Origin: Podospora pseudocomata
Taxonomy: Eukaryota > Ascomycota > Sordariomycetes > Sordariales > Podosporaceae
DNA: 64,000 nucleotides
Reading direction: 5' to 3'
Assembly: GCF_035222375.1 (NCBI RefSeq)
Contig: NW_026946363.1
Span: 6,572,001 to 6,636,000, forward strand
Position 1 is the stretch's first letter, and each line of letters opens with the position of its first letter. A program made the translations under genes and the position numbers. Under the pieces are notes generated by a model. It saw nothing but the letters and a program-made list of their open reading frames with translations. It was not told the origin of the DNA and did no database searches. Shown here piece by piece: positions 42,715-55,200 of this stretch.

Positions 42715-43667
42715 TCATAGAAGCTCGGTCCAAATCATCAAGGTGCCCACCATCGACAGTATCATTATCCAAGAGGGGTTGAACGATCCAGCGCCGGAGC
42801 CTGGCGTACTGGTTGTTGTCGTGTCTGTAGTTGTCTCAGTTGTCGTCCCATCAGTTGTCTCGGTTCCCGACTGAGTTGGTGTGGTGGTAGGAGGAGCAGT
42901 AGTTGTAGGGACGTCAACGACGGTGTCAGAGCTGTTGAACCTCTCTGCAATGAACTCGGCTGCGTCGAGGGTGTAATTGGCAAAGTATGAACCATGGACC
43001 GACCGGTCTGATCCCAGGTCGCAATAAATATCACCTTCATCACACCAGCTGCGAATTCTAGCTGCGTATGGCTCACAAGCGGTGATGTTTTTACGAGCGA
43101 ACAAGCCCGCACCGGTGCTTGTGCCAACGCTCCAGGGGTGAGTTTTATTGAAGTCAGGGGAGCCAAATGCAACGATTGCAATAACTTGGAATATAGATTA
43201 GCCATCTCATGCTTGTGGATACGATAATGCCAGAGGTTCTGCCTACCTTGCGAGCCAAGTGCCTTCTGGAATTCGAGGGACACAAAGAACCCATCATCAC
43301 TGTTTCCGCAGACAGCGTCCATCATGGCGTGAGCTCCCTGCGAATAGCCCAGCAGAGCGACCTTGCTATCAGGACAGGCGTCCACATATTGAAGGACAAG
43401 CTTCTCAAACTCGGAGGCTCCCGTTGCATAGGAGGTAAAGTAATTTTCGAATGTTGCTGGATAGACGATGGTGGCAATGGAAGAGTTGGGTATCAGCAAG
43501 GAAGCATTCTGGGCCACAACTCCAATCCGGCCATACCCGTCAGGTTCAGTAGATCCACGGGCAACGATCATGTGTACGCCCGTTGAGCATGTGCCATCCC
43601 AGACAAGAGCCTGTCGCTGGAAGAGCGCAGTTGCCAGCGTCAGGGCGCGTGATAAAAGGCCCTTCAT
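42715..43667 (-). CDS. Cutinase/acetylxylan-esterase-like enzyme with GPI-type tail
   Basis: Two exons on the minus strand: 43247-43667 and 42715-43184; intron 43185-43246 (GTAGGC...CCAAG). Product 296 aa. Signal peptide MKGLLSRALTLATALFQRQA. Catalytic set of carbohydrate esterase family 5/cutinase: GYSQG with Ser109, Asp in CDEGDIYCD and His in SVHGSYF; paired cysteines (CSTG, ACPD, AVC, CEP, WCDEGDIYC) match the family's disulfides. After residue 225 comes a Thr/Pro-rich stalk (TTTAPPTTTPTQSGTETTDG...) and a C-terminal hydrophobic segment, FNPSWIMILSMVGTLMIW, after SGAG, the pattern of a GPI-anchor signal. So the enzyme is probably tethered at the cell surface, where it would cleave cutin-like or acetyl esters. 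The exact substrate cannot be read from sequence. Confidence 0.85.
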
Positions 43668-44591
43668 GTTGTCGATGGTGATCCGAAATGTTGGAACGGA
43701 AGAAATGTCAAAATGAACCACAAGCAACAAGCTTGAAGTAGGTGGAAAGTTCGAATGGGGGGGTCGGAATCCGAAGACCTGGGACAAATCCGGAGACAAC
43801 GCATTGTTATCCCCACAGCCCCACCGTGTTGGACCTCGGCGGCGTCGGCGCTAGCTTCAGAACGTTTGAGACAGGGCATCCTGTCGTAGAAAGTAACCGA
43901 ATCTGGAACTTGGACCGATTCTTGTGCAGGAAATGGAAATCACCATCGACCCCAGTTACGGTGGTATCCAACAGCCAGTCGGGGAGAATGCATGCACTAA
44001 CGGACGGTGTGCTGCGCTTATCGATAGGGAACAGGTGAACCCAACAATGACGCGTACCTAGATCAGGTAAGCATGCGTTACGGCACCATCCTTGACTACA
44101 AAATAATTGGCACTCAGAGGTAGGTTAAACAGATACCACACCTTTAAAGGATGATTATGACGGGAGTGTAGAAAACCGAGTCTTCCTTATTTGTAAGACC
44201 ACTTGACTACTTTTTGGGCTGTTCACCTGAGAAGCAATTTTCATCATTCTGACGACACCAGCGGCCATGCACGTTTGAACCAACCCAAATCGCCAACATC
44301 GTTGGACGTCCCTGCCCACATGTTGATTAGCGCTTACACTTGATAGCAACTGATGAATATGGACCAACCACTTGTCATGATTGGCAAGCTTAGACATCCC
44401 CCGGTAGCAATCCTGTGTGTGCTGAAGTCAGCATCTGCACGATGGACCGCCAACGATGGCGGGTGCGGTTGCTTACTACTATTCGTACTATATCAAGGAC
44501 TCGCGACCGCTTGCATGATCGCTCCTTGTTCTCATGTTTTCCTCCCTGGTAAAACCCTTGACCTGACGCCGATCACGATAACGAAGTCAAC
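43668..44591. other. Divergent intergenic region between esterase and P450
   Basis: Holds the promoters of both genes. No further gene seen. Confidence 0.4.
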
Positions 44592-46339
44592 ATGTTCGAG
44601 GCTAGCAACGGGGCATGCATTGCCCTGTTTGCATTGCTCCTTGCCTTGATAGTGATTTTTGGGAGAAAAAAGCTCTATCCAAAGCCGTATCCTCAAATCC
44701 CATACAATGCCCATTCAGCAAAGCGAATCATGGGCGATTTGCCAGATCTGATTCCCGCCATCAAGGCCACCAAAGCAAACTCCGAGTCCATCTACCGCAT
44801 CACCACGCAAAAGCTCGGCAGTCCGATCGCCCAGCTCCTCCTACCAGGAAATCCGATGATCATCCTGTCCGATCCTTACGAGATCGAACGTATTCTGCGC
44901 AGTAACCAATTTTGACAAGTCGGCCTGGTCCCTTTCTGTGGTTGGCCCGCTCTTCTCCAAAGCTACACTATCGCAACTCACCACTCCGGAGCTTAAGGCT
45001 CAAAAAAGGCTCTGGGGAGATGTCATGGGCCTGGACTTTTTGAAGCGAACAGCGGCTCCGAAGTCCTACAGCTCAACAGTCGAGCTGGTCGAATTTTGGC
45101 GCCTGAAAGCAACCACCGCCCACAAAGGCCAACCATTCAACGTTTTAGAAGACTTGAAAAACGCGGCCCTGGACGCCGTATGGGTGTCCATTATCGGTGA
45201 GGAGCCTGGGACTCTGAGGTATGAGAAGAGGAAGCTGGAACACGAACTGAAGGGTCAACAATTCGACGATCCCGCGCCGCCAGGATCCTTCATGAAGGAA
45301 CAAGTGGAATACATAGTTGATACCATCATGGACGCCAGCGCAACACCGTTTCCAGCCTGGGCGGTCAAGCTGGAGGTCTTGAAGCCACGTTTCCACAGGT
45401 TCAGGAAGGTTGTGACGCGGGAAATGAGCCGTGCGATGAAGAAGGCTTTGACGAGATATGAAGGCCTGGACGTGGACAGTCTTGGGAAGGATTCCATTGA
45501 TACATGTGCCATGGATCTCGTTCTCCGCAAACAAGCTCTACAAGCCAAGAAGGTGGGCGTGGAACCTTCAGATCCTGCAAAGGACGTTGCTATGCTCGAC
45601 GAGCTGTTTGTTTTGCTCATTGGTGTAGGTAGCCCGATATTCTCCCACTCCGCCAACGCTTTACTAACTATGCCAGGGCCACGACTCCACCGCCAACACT
45701 CTGGCATGGTTCATCAAGTTCATGGGGGCCTTTCCACAAGCCCAGACTGAACTGCGCGCTGCTCTATCATCTGCTTTCGGCCCAGGTATACCTACGCTCA
45801 GTCAGATTCTCGAGGCTGACATTCCTTACCTTGATGCCGCCTGTGAGGAGGCCCTCCGTCTGTCGGGAACTTCCAACGGCGTTCTTCGCTCCCCTCTGCA
45901 GGACACCACCATCCTGGGATATCCCGTTCCAAAGGGCTCGATCATCTACATGAATATCCATGTGAATCACTCATCGGTTCTAGCGGATGAGTCCCAGCGC
46001 ACCGAGACCGGCAAAGCTGCTCGTCAGAAGAAGGACGACGGCTTCAAGACACCTGCCGGAAGGGATCTTGGAACCTATGAGCCCAGGAGATGGTTGGTCA
46101 GGGATGAGACGGGGAAGGAAAAGTTCAATCCAAATGCTCTTCCACAGCTGGCCTTTGGCGCAGGTGTTCGAATGTGCTTCGGGAGGAGACTAGCCGTAAT
46201 GCAATTCCGCATTGCTGTCACACTTCTCATACTCAGCTTCGAGTTTCAAGAAGTACCAGAAGGAATGCAGTCCATGGCATGCATCGAGAGATTGTTTCGA
46301 ACCCCACAACAGCCTTACACCAAACTGAGAGTACTCTGA
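44592..46339 (+). pseudogene. Cytochrome P450 with a single frameshift
   Basis: A nearly complete membrane P450. N-terminal anchor (ACIALFALLLALIVIFG) then Pro-rich hinge PKPYPQIPYN. An intron lies at 45625-45676 (GTAGGT...CCAG), placed just before the I-helix GGHDST. ExxR is in EEALRLSG, and the haem loop is AFGAGVRMCFGRRLA with the Cys ligand. The protein would be about 560 aa. Near 44901, after EIERILRS, the frame shifts by one: the first frame reads NQF-stop while the next reads NFDKSAWSLSVVGPLFSK, the expected continuation. No intron of normal size fits there. Either the gene is freshly inactivated or there is a sequencing error. All downstream motifs are intact, which favours recent loss or error. 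The substrate is unknown. Confidence 0.75.
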
Positions 46340-47120
46340 ACTGGCTTTTGTTATTTTGTATAAGGTACTTTCCGAGGTTGTTTGTTTACAAGAGGTAACA
46401 GTTGGTGTTGGTGATGGAAAATAGATGACGCGAAGCTTGGACTGAAGACAGTTCCCCGCTCCTACCCACACCACCGCATCAACGCCAGCCTATGGCGCAA
46501 TGTCATAAGCCGCAGAAAAGAAAGAACAACCAACGCACATCAAGCCTGATGGGCAAGTAAACACGATGGTAGCTGTCACGAATCGTCATAATTTGTGTTC
46601 AGGTTGTGGATATTGTAAAAGTTCTGTATCTGTAGATTTGGAGGTGTTATGGTGTCTCAGGCAAGGTCACTGAGTGGTCAGTTGGACCTGTTTGGCGCTG
46701 TTTCAGTCAGGATGAACCAGCCCGATGCAGCCTTGCTTTCATACTGTAAGTACCTTTTCCGTTCTAGCCCTCATGGCTGCCGTCAAGTCCGGCATTTCAC
46801 CGATCTGGAGTTGATCCTCAACTTCAAAAAAAATCGGGATTGAAACATACATGGGTGGGACTTGTGCTGCTTATACCTAACAATCAAAACCCAAGGAGTA
46901 AAGAGTTTTTCTTCAAGTATATAGTGCAACTGCTGGGTAATAGGGGGTGGAGGGGGTATGTAGGGTTCAGGGAGTCGATGGTGGAACGGGGGGTTCTATA
47001 CGCCGCGTCAAAGTGGTCGGTTGGATCGGCAGCCTCTCACATCCGAAGTCGTATCTGTTGGTTGTTCCTTTGAACCTGCTTTGAGTTTCGGGTCCGGCAC
47101 ACTGGCGTCTAGCTGATGTC
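46340..47120. other. Intergenic, convergent 3' regions
   Basis: No gene seen between the P450 and the minus-strand relic; only short frames. Confidence 0.4.
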
Positions 47121-48400
47121 TTATTGCGGAGTGATCGCCAGACGTAAACTCAGCTCGATTCTTAGCCGTACCTCTGGCTTGATCATGGGGCCTTGACCCC
47201 TAACGGGGGTGGCTGCGTCAAGCCCGGGCTTGTCTTCGTGGCCACCTGTCTTTGAGTCTCCTGGTTTGTTTTCTGCATTTACTGGACTTTCGCTCGCGGT
47301 CGTGTCGGCCGATATTTGGTCTTGGATTTGCCGGAGCCTTTTGCGCTTTTTGGTGTATATCCAGAAACCCGCACCGACTGCTAGGATAACTGGCACTCTA
47401 ACAACGATCCCCACTACTCCTCCCACTGGAAGCGTTGCCTATTTCATAATGTAATGAGACGAAAACGTTGATTGATTTAGGAAAAAAATCAACTACGGAG
47501 CAGAACTGCGGAAGAAGCTAAACCAGCCCAGGTTGGCCCGAGCTCCCTGGCGGAGAGACCTGGCGGTGACCCACACAACATAATGCCATCTATATCGTCA
47601 GGGCGCCAAAAAAAACTCAATGACAGGCGCAGCTGTAATTATACTGGACGTCGGCGCATCTTCTCGCCCCGCTGGCCCTCCTGGAGGTAACTCGAACCTT
47701 CGATGGGCAACCATAAACAACACGGATTCGATGGTGGTTATCGGAGGAGCTTGTATCACTGTTAAGTTATCGGGCTCCATGTTCGTGCCACAACTTATAA
47801 AGCTTTGAGGTCCCGGCGAGGCGCTAGAGGAGCAGTGTAGAAAGTTATGAATTTGTGTAGACACGTTTAAGGGGCCGCTGACGGCAACGGAGACAAAGCT
47901 GTACGGCCTGAGTCGAGGAGAGGGATAAAGTATGTAAGTAGCTAGGTAGGTACTGTGCCCATGAATGGAGTTATTGAATCCGACCTTACAACAAACATGG
48001 AAAAATAAAATTGTGATGACTCACGATGGACAGCATATTGCAGTGCTTTCATTCAGTGAAATGCGGCTCGACACGTCGGCTGCGACGGCTGCTGTATACC
48101 AACCCACTGGGCAGTAGATTCCCGGACAATATACCGCCCACTTCTACACAACTCCACCAGGAAGACATGGCGAGTGTTAGCCTATACAGTCCGACGAGTA
48201 GATGACCGGGTTGTAACTGGAAGTGCCAAAGCCTCATGGCAGAAAAGCCTCGTTGCAGTGAGATGGGGGCGTGAAGACGATGGTAAGGGGCCCAACCGTC
48301 TCATAGCTGTAGGGATCTGAGCTTGCACTGTCTACCGGCCAGGTAATTGTCGGTGTTGTCATAGAGGACCTGGTCTTCGAGGAGAGCCATCGTAGGGTAT
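47121..48400 (-). pseudogene. Decayed single-pass extracellular membrane protein
   Basis: Pieces of a familiar fungal surface-protein type occur in order on the minus strand. About 48350-48230: WPVDSASSDPYSYETVGPLT and VFTPPSHC. About 48145-48023, after a TAG acceptor: YCPGIYCPVGWYTAAVAADV and STAICCPS, ending at a GTGAGT donor. About 47800-47600: an APITTIESVLFMV segment. 47426-47121: membrane helix GGVVGIVVRVPVILAVGAGF followed by a basic stop-transfer YTKKRKR and a 70-residue cytoplasmic tail. Stops (TGA after EAFLP near 48239; TAA after SDCIG) and unmatched frames interrupt the ectodomain. Relatives are Cys-rich ectodomain plus one membrane helix, with sensor-like roles suspected. It is a relic. 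Confidence 0.55.
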
Positions 48401-49819
48401 TTTACTTGGTTGATGAGAAGGATTAAAAGGATCACGTAAAAGTAGTAGGGTTAAAAGCCTAGACTTCAAAGAAAATGGATGAAGTTGGACACTGAGTACG
48501 GTGCCCGACTATTTTAAAGCACACCTGACGCAAGTTCACCGTCACGTCTGACACAAGAGATGTAACAACGGTTTTCATCGAGGATGTTGTGCCGTAAGTG
48601 AGTGGTACTAGCGCAGGTACATACCTCAGTCACCGAGTACTGCAGGATTGTGAGACGCGGGTCTCAACGGTCTCGACTTAGACCGAGGAGTTCACTGTCG
48701 AATTATCAGCGGTAAATCGGTAACAAGCAGACACCACATCTCGTATAGATTACCACAGAGAGGGACAAAAGCACATCGTGGATCACTCATACGCTCTTAT
48801 CTAGGTATACAACGATGACCAACATGTACCCCCCCACTTGCCCTACCATTGATATTCGATCACTGATTACGGAGGTCAAACGAGTCATGTTATTTCTTTA
48901 ATAACGGATTATATTAAATTGCTGCCTGTTATTTCCTTCATCTCGTTCCGACCCTCGATCATGGTCAAGGTCTGAACAATCTCGGGTTGTGCTGTCGGCT
49001 GTGTCTTGTTTGTGAATTACATGGCACTTGCTGTCATATTGCACAGGGAAGGCGAGCATTTCAAAGGTAAACTTGTATAAAACTTGGTATCATTTACTCC
49101 CTGCTATGCCTTCGCTTGCAGTAACTATGAAGATTCCAAATCCATCATGAACTTCCACCATCTCCACAGTGACCGGACTGTCCTGTTCTCACCATCGCCT
49201 ACTTCGTCTTGTAGGTAACTCTACCAAAGTCTCTTTCGCGTTTCAAATCAACGACAGAAAGATACATAGATATCCTGGTTGTCAATAGGCACCTAGGTAC
49301 TCTCGAAAGGTGATGCTGGGAACCTCCCATACAGTAATAGGTAGAAGTAGATGAGAAACGCCTACCTTTTCCCACGTTGACATCTCCTCGGAAGTACCCT
49401 TGCAGCTTCAGAATTTTGGGGCGGTGAACTTGAATGCAATTTTATCTCGGTATCAAAGTAACCATCGAATTGTAAATCTGGGGCTTTTGAGCAGCATCCC
49501 AAAGACCAAAGACAGAAATACCCCGGAGAGATGTAGAAGATGACGCGGCAGATTGGGGCTAGGTAGATTTCTAACTTGAGAACCAGGTAGGTAGGTTAGA
49601 TGCGCCTGCATCCGGCCATTGCACATTCAGGGCTGGGATGAAGTTGCTCCCATTGACAGCATAGAAGGTGATTAGTGCCTAGGTTTTCAGCCGGGATGGG
49701 GACTCCAGATCACTCAATGCTGCAACACGTCAATCAACAATATACCTCATGCAAGATCACCGAGTAGAAGAAATCCCGTCCAGCACCCCGAGACCGCTCC
49801 TTCTCAGCTCGACTTGCTA
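48401..49819. other. Intergenic, no gene seen
   Basis: 1.4 kb of moderately AT-rich sequence with many stops and only very short frames. No motif was recognised. Confidence 0.4.
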
Positions 49820-50660
49820 CTACCCCTCCACTCCCAAACCCCAGCCCTTCATATCCTCCACTCCCCAATCCACCGTCCCCAACTGACCAATCTGAGCGTT
49901 CGACACCGAGTCCGGCGCCCGCTCGGCACACTGGGCGAGATACACATCAACGCTGTCAATGATCGCCGGTGGGATCAGGGCCTGCCGCTTTTCCTCGTGC
50001 CCAAGCACCACCGAGAAGAGCACCGTATTCTCGGGTGTTGAGGTGGGATCAAGATACTTGAGGAAGCGCTTGCGGTTTGCAACTAAGATGGCGGGCGTTA
50101 GTATGCGTTGGCTCATCTTGGATTGAGATGAGCAGAGAGAATGGGCGAGGAGGGATGGAATATGGGGAGAGACGGTTGGCAGCACGCACCCCATCGCGGT
50201 GTCCACAGTGCCAGTGGCTTGCACTTGTCCGGGTTCTTCTCCTTGTCCTCAGGGAACTCGAACATCTTGGGGATCCAGGCCTTCCTGAGGCCTGCCCACG
50301 CGGTGGCGTCAACAGTCACGGCGCAGTCCCAAGGATAGCCCTTGGATGGGTCGAAGTCAGGGAAGTCGTGGAAAGCGGGCGAGATATAGGTCCCTGTCCC
50401 AAGCTGACGGCCCATGGTGCCGCGAGATTGCACGGCTTTGCCACCATTTGCGTTGATGGCGTCGGCTTCTTCCTGGGCGGGCGGGGGCCGTGTTAGTTGG
50501 TTGGGTTGGTATGTGTGGGTTAGTGTGTAGACAGACGGACCTTTGAGACGATGCGATATCCGATGTGAATTCTCCCACCGGCGCGTTTGTGTATCGTACC
50601 GCCCTCGAAGGGGATGGCGGCAACGGAGGCGGCAAGCGCCACGAGGGCCCAGAACTTCAT
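49820..50660 (-). CDS. Small secreted protein, possible ADP-ribosyltransferase-like fold
   Basis: Three exons on the minus strand: 50541-50660, 50190-50472, 49820-50082; introns 50473-50540 (GTCCGT...GCCCAG) and 50083-50189 (GTGCGT, perfect TACTAAC branch, TTAG). Product 221 aa. Signal peptide MKFWALVALAASVAA, then a KR processing site (HKRAGG). The mature part begins GRIHIGYRIVSKEEADAINA and has LGTGTYISPAFHDFPDF and DCAVTVDATAW. The order YR(I)V...LGTGTY(I)SP is like secreted fungal proteins with an ART-type fold, but I cannot confirm catalytic residues, so this is tentative. There are only a few cysteines. The gene looks intact. It may be an effector-like protein or an enzyme of the cell surroundings. 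Confidence 0.7.
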
Positions 50661-52240
50661 TGTCTGGTTCGCGTTCGGGGCGCAATGAACGACTGTGGGT
50701 GAGATAGGAAGGGTTAAAGTGGTGACTACCACCACGGCGGAGAAGGGTTGAAGTGGGAGAGAGGCGGAGGGAGGGGAAGGTAGAAGAACATTTGAGATAC
50801 CTATTTGATGAGCGGCCAAGTAATAAGGGAATTGACGAGAACAAGGGAGGCGGATTCGAAGGAGCGTGGTAGCCGAGACGGGGATTACTTACAGTGCCAA
50901 GTCCTAAGACTAAATTACATCCCGCATGCATTATTGCTGCCGGACTACCTATATCACGAACCGCTGAATCAAGGGCCCTAATCGCATACTCCCAGAGGAA
51001 TACCTACCTACTGGGGTCTTAAACACCGCTTCAGAAGAATGGTTCGGTACAGCAAAAAGGCACGCAGCAATGATTGCCACTCTGTATCATGAACACCACC
51101 TCGTGAGTATACCTTCTGTCATCTTTTGCTATATAACCAGTCGGGATCCTTCTTGTATGTGCCATGAAGAGAAACACCATGACCCCCCTGGATCAAAACT
51201 CCAAAGAATCGGTTTTCCGAATCCGATCTAATTTCCTTTCTGTTTTCTTGGTTCTTCTTCATAATTTTCAAATTCTGCAAAGCCCCAACCCCAACAAAAT
51301 AAAGGGGTCAGCACTAATAACGGGCCGGCGGGTAGGTGGACTCCTCATTATCACATTATATTGTCACTGGTGTGACAATTGAGTGGAGACACCAACTTGG
51401 TGTTTCCACTAACTTGGTGTTTCCACCAACAGAGATATCACCGCGAAGCTCATGGTAAGGCAGTTTAACTGTTCTCCTAGTGTCACTGATATTGCAAATA
51501 AGTATCGTCTGGTACGCCGCACCATAACATATATCAATCACATGCAGTATTGATGTCATGCCACGTGCTCATCCGTGTCTAGGTATGATGGAGGTGTCAG
51601 GTGGATTCCGATCTATCAATGTCTGAACAAGGGGCCAAAACGACGGATTGGAAGTTTTGTACAGAGATTATACTCCATAGTTTGCCCTTCATTATGGGGA
51701 TGTGGAAATTGCAACTGCGGAAAACCTCGACGGCCAAGACTGACTACGCTCACAGGGTTGAGAACTTCGAATGTCCGAGCCTCCGACCACATCGCCGGAC
51801 TCTATCATCCTCAGTTGTCCTCATTGCCGCCCACTCTGCTTCTCTGCTATGTGTTTGAGCAAAGAGCAAATTGAAGCACCGTGGGCAGGCAAGTCATCAC
51901 CATCACCTGCAAAGACCTTTTTGGCCCTGTTTTGATTGCATGGGAATCCAACTAGCCGTCCATCAACCGCCCACCCAGAAATGCGTCGTTCCAATAAGGG
52001 CTGGCTTGGTGATTGCCATACCTACCCAGGTACCTAGGTACCCTATTGGTTGCGGGGTCACTAACTACAGGACGTCCCTGGCCACGAAAAGTGGATTGTC
52101 TGCCACCGGAAGCCCATAACTATTCTCTCTACCCTCTTCAATTTCTCCCTCTTTTGATCTTACAGCTTCTTTATCCTCTCATTCCCTTGCTGCTTGTATC
52201 AAATTATTGTTCCCACGTTCCTTACCTGTGGCTGACGACG
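50661..52240. other. Intergenic region with repeat traces
   Basis: No gene. At about 51036-51070, GGTTCGGTACAGC and nearby bases resemble the middle of LTR-like family B, a very diverged trace. At 51361-51440 there are hairpins and a short direct repeat (separate entry). The last 400 bp should be the chitinase promoter. Confidence 0.4.
51361..51432 (+). repeat. Hairpins and direct repeat, possible transposon ends
   Basis: TTGTCACTGGTGTGACAA at 51361-51378 is a perfect 7-base stem with a 4-base loop. Next to it, GTGGAGACACCAA pairs with CTTGGTGTTTCCAC, and AACTTGGTGTTTCCAC is repeated directly. Such closely spaced palindromes are typical of nested DNA-transposon ends, but the family is unknown. 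Confidence 0.5.
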
Positions 52241-55200
52241 ATGTGGTTCTCACCGTCACCAGTCTCGGCCGGAACGTTGGCCTTCCTCCTGCTGTCTCCG
52301 GCAACGGCGTTACAAGTGAACGGCGGCTCTGACAGGTTGAACTCATACCTGGCGGCACACCCAGTCGCAACAAAGCCTGCCGCCACTGCCGCCCCGGCAT
52401 CCGCCAACCCCAACACACTTGCTCCAGAGCTGGTGAACTTGGCGCTCAGTCACTGCCCAGCAGGATGCGATGAGTCCGGCTTGCGTCCGGGAAACTGGAC
52501 CCTGTACCCCCGACTGGGTCGGTTGTTGATGTGCAACCAGACGATGCTGCTCGACTTCTCCCTATTCACGTCTCTGCGCAAGGATGAGACTATTCGAGCT
52601 TGCACTGCCAGTTCTGCAATCACGTTGGGCGCAAGCAACATCGGAAACACCACTCATGAGGCATCTTGCCTGCCCGGCGGCAGCTTGACCCAGGTCCAAG
52701 AGTCACTGCAATTGGCTTTCAACGAGACCGACACCCCAGCCACGCTAGAGGACTTCGACGCCGCCGCACAACAACTCATCGCCATGCTGTCCCAACGAGA
52801 AGACTCGAGCTGCAAAGACACAACCTCCTTCGCCTATTCCAACTCCGTGGCTGTCGGTCTCTTCGCCGGATCAGGAGTCCGTGGCATCCCGGCAACTGTG
52901 CTCCAGCAGCTCACCTCGAAGATAAAGACCACCGGTTTCTCGGGAAGCTTTGTTGTGCAGCTGTGTTCCAAGGGCGGCCGGAGCTCGAAATACAGCTTCG
53001 GCATTGTCGCGAGCGGAGATCGCGATGTAAGCCTTGTCCAAGATGCTGTCGCCACATGGGCGTCGGGCAAATGCATCACTTCCTTTGACGACGCAGAAGA
53101 TTGGCTTGACATCACACTGTCCGTACCGAGTCTTGTCAGCAGCAGCACCGCTGGACTCGGAAACAGCACTGCCGGCTTCGGAAACAGCACTGCCCGTGCC
53201 ACCCGGTCAAGAGATGGCAGTTCGGCTATGTTGAATCGACGAGCTGAGTGTTCGACGATCCAGGTTTCCTCTGGTGATACTTGTGAGTACTCCCGATAAC
53301 AAAATCCTCCGATGGACAGTCGGGCGACAGTGAACGGGAAGAGACTCAACCTTCGTTTAGGCGAATCTTTGGCAGCCGAGTGCGGCATCTCCCCTTACGA
53401 CTTCACCGTCTATAACCCCAGTAGCACACTCTGCTCGACTCTGGTAGCAGGCCAGCACGTCTGCTGCTCCGCCGGCACGATGCCCGATTTCCGCCCGCAG
53501 CCGAACCCTGACGGAACCTGCGCCGCGCACTACGTCGTACCAGGCGAGAGCTGCTCGGTTCTTGGCGCAGCGAACAGCCTCACGAATGCTGAGATCGAGA
53601 GCTTCAACACTAATACTTGGGGCTGGCAGGGCTGCGGAAATGTACAGGCGTACCAGTTCATCTGCCTGAGCACGGGCGCGCCGCCCATGCCCGCGCCGAT
53701 TGCGAATGCTGTCTGCGGACCACAAAAGCCGGGAACGGTACAGCCAGGGCCGGGTATCAGTCTTGCGAGCTTGAATCCTTGTCCGCTCAACGCGTGCTGT
53801 GTATGTCCCTTTTCCCGCATCCTCGAAGTGCCCCTGTTGGTGTTCTGCCACAGTTAACCCGTGTCTAGAACAAACACGGCCAATGCGGCATCAACAATGA
53901 CTTTTGCACCGAATCCGAGTCGGAAACAGGCGCACCCGGAACTTCAGCTCCGGGCGAGAATGGCTGCATTTCGAACTGTGGAACTGACATCGTCATCGGT
54001 TCTGCCCCAGCCCAGTACATGAACATTGGCTACTTTGAAGGCTACAACCTAAACCGTCCCTGCCTAAACATGAAGATCACTGCCATGGACTTGACGCCCT
54101 ACACGCACATCCATCTAGCATTTGGCCACGTCTCCTCGACCTACGCCGTCGATGTTAGCCCAATCCAAGAGCAGTGGGAGCTGTTCACGCAGTTGTCTGG
54201 CTTCAAAAAGATCCTGTCTCTCGGCGGTTGGAGCTTCTCCGCCGAACCGCCCACGTATCACATTTTCCGCGACGCGGTCAAGCCGGCCAATCAGGACACG
54301 TTTGTCGCAAACATCGTCTCGTTTGTGACAGAGCATGAGCTGGATGGCATTGATATTGACTGGGAATGTAAGTTAGCTAGGGGTCTCTTTAACCAGCAAA
54401 GGAATAGTGCTAACCTGAGACGTAGACCCTGCTGCACCAGACATACCTGGCATTCCACCAGGTGCGTGATGTGCCTCTTCAGAAGTTCTTGGATCAAACT
54501 GACTTGAGAATAGGAACCGCCGAGGATGCGGACAATTACCTCACTTTCTTCACAAAGCTGAGGGCAGCCATGCCTTCTAGCAAGTCGGTCTCTTTCTGTG
54601 CGCCCGCTTCATTCTGGTACCTGAAAGGGTACCACATCGACGAGATGGCAGCCCTAGCTGATTACATCGTCTACATGACTTATGATCTCCATGGCCAGTG
54701 GGACTACGCGAACCAGCACGCAATCGACGGCTGCCCAGCCGGCAACTGTCTGCGTTCGCAGACCAACATCACCGAGACCCTTCTCGCCCTGGCTATGATC
54801 ACCAAAGCCGGCGTACCATCAAGCAAGCTTGCTGTTGGTGTCACGAGCTACGGCCGCTCGTTCCAGATGACAACCCCCGGGTGTACCGGGCCCATGTGCA
54901 CCTACACTGGCGGAGAGTCCGGAGCCTATCCGGGGCCGTGCACAGGAACCGCAGGTTATATCGCGAATGCAGAGATCAACGCCATCCTGGATGGGACCGG
55001 ATTTTGGAAAACACCATCCGGAGCATTGCAGCCGATTACATCCTACTCGTCTTATTTCGACACCGACAGCCACTCCAATGTCGCCGTATATGAGTCGACA
55101 CAGTGGGTCGGCTACATGGACAACACTGTGAAGGCAGATCGGACAGCCCTCTACAAACTCCTCCACATGGGTGGAGTTGTTGACTGGGCGATTGATCTGG

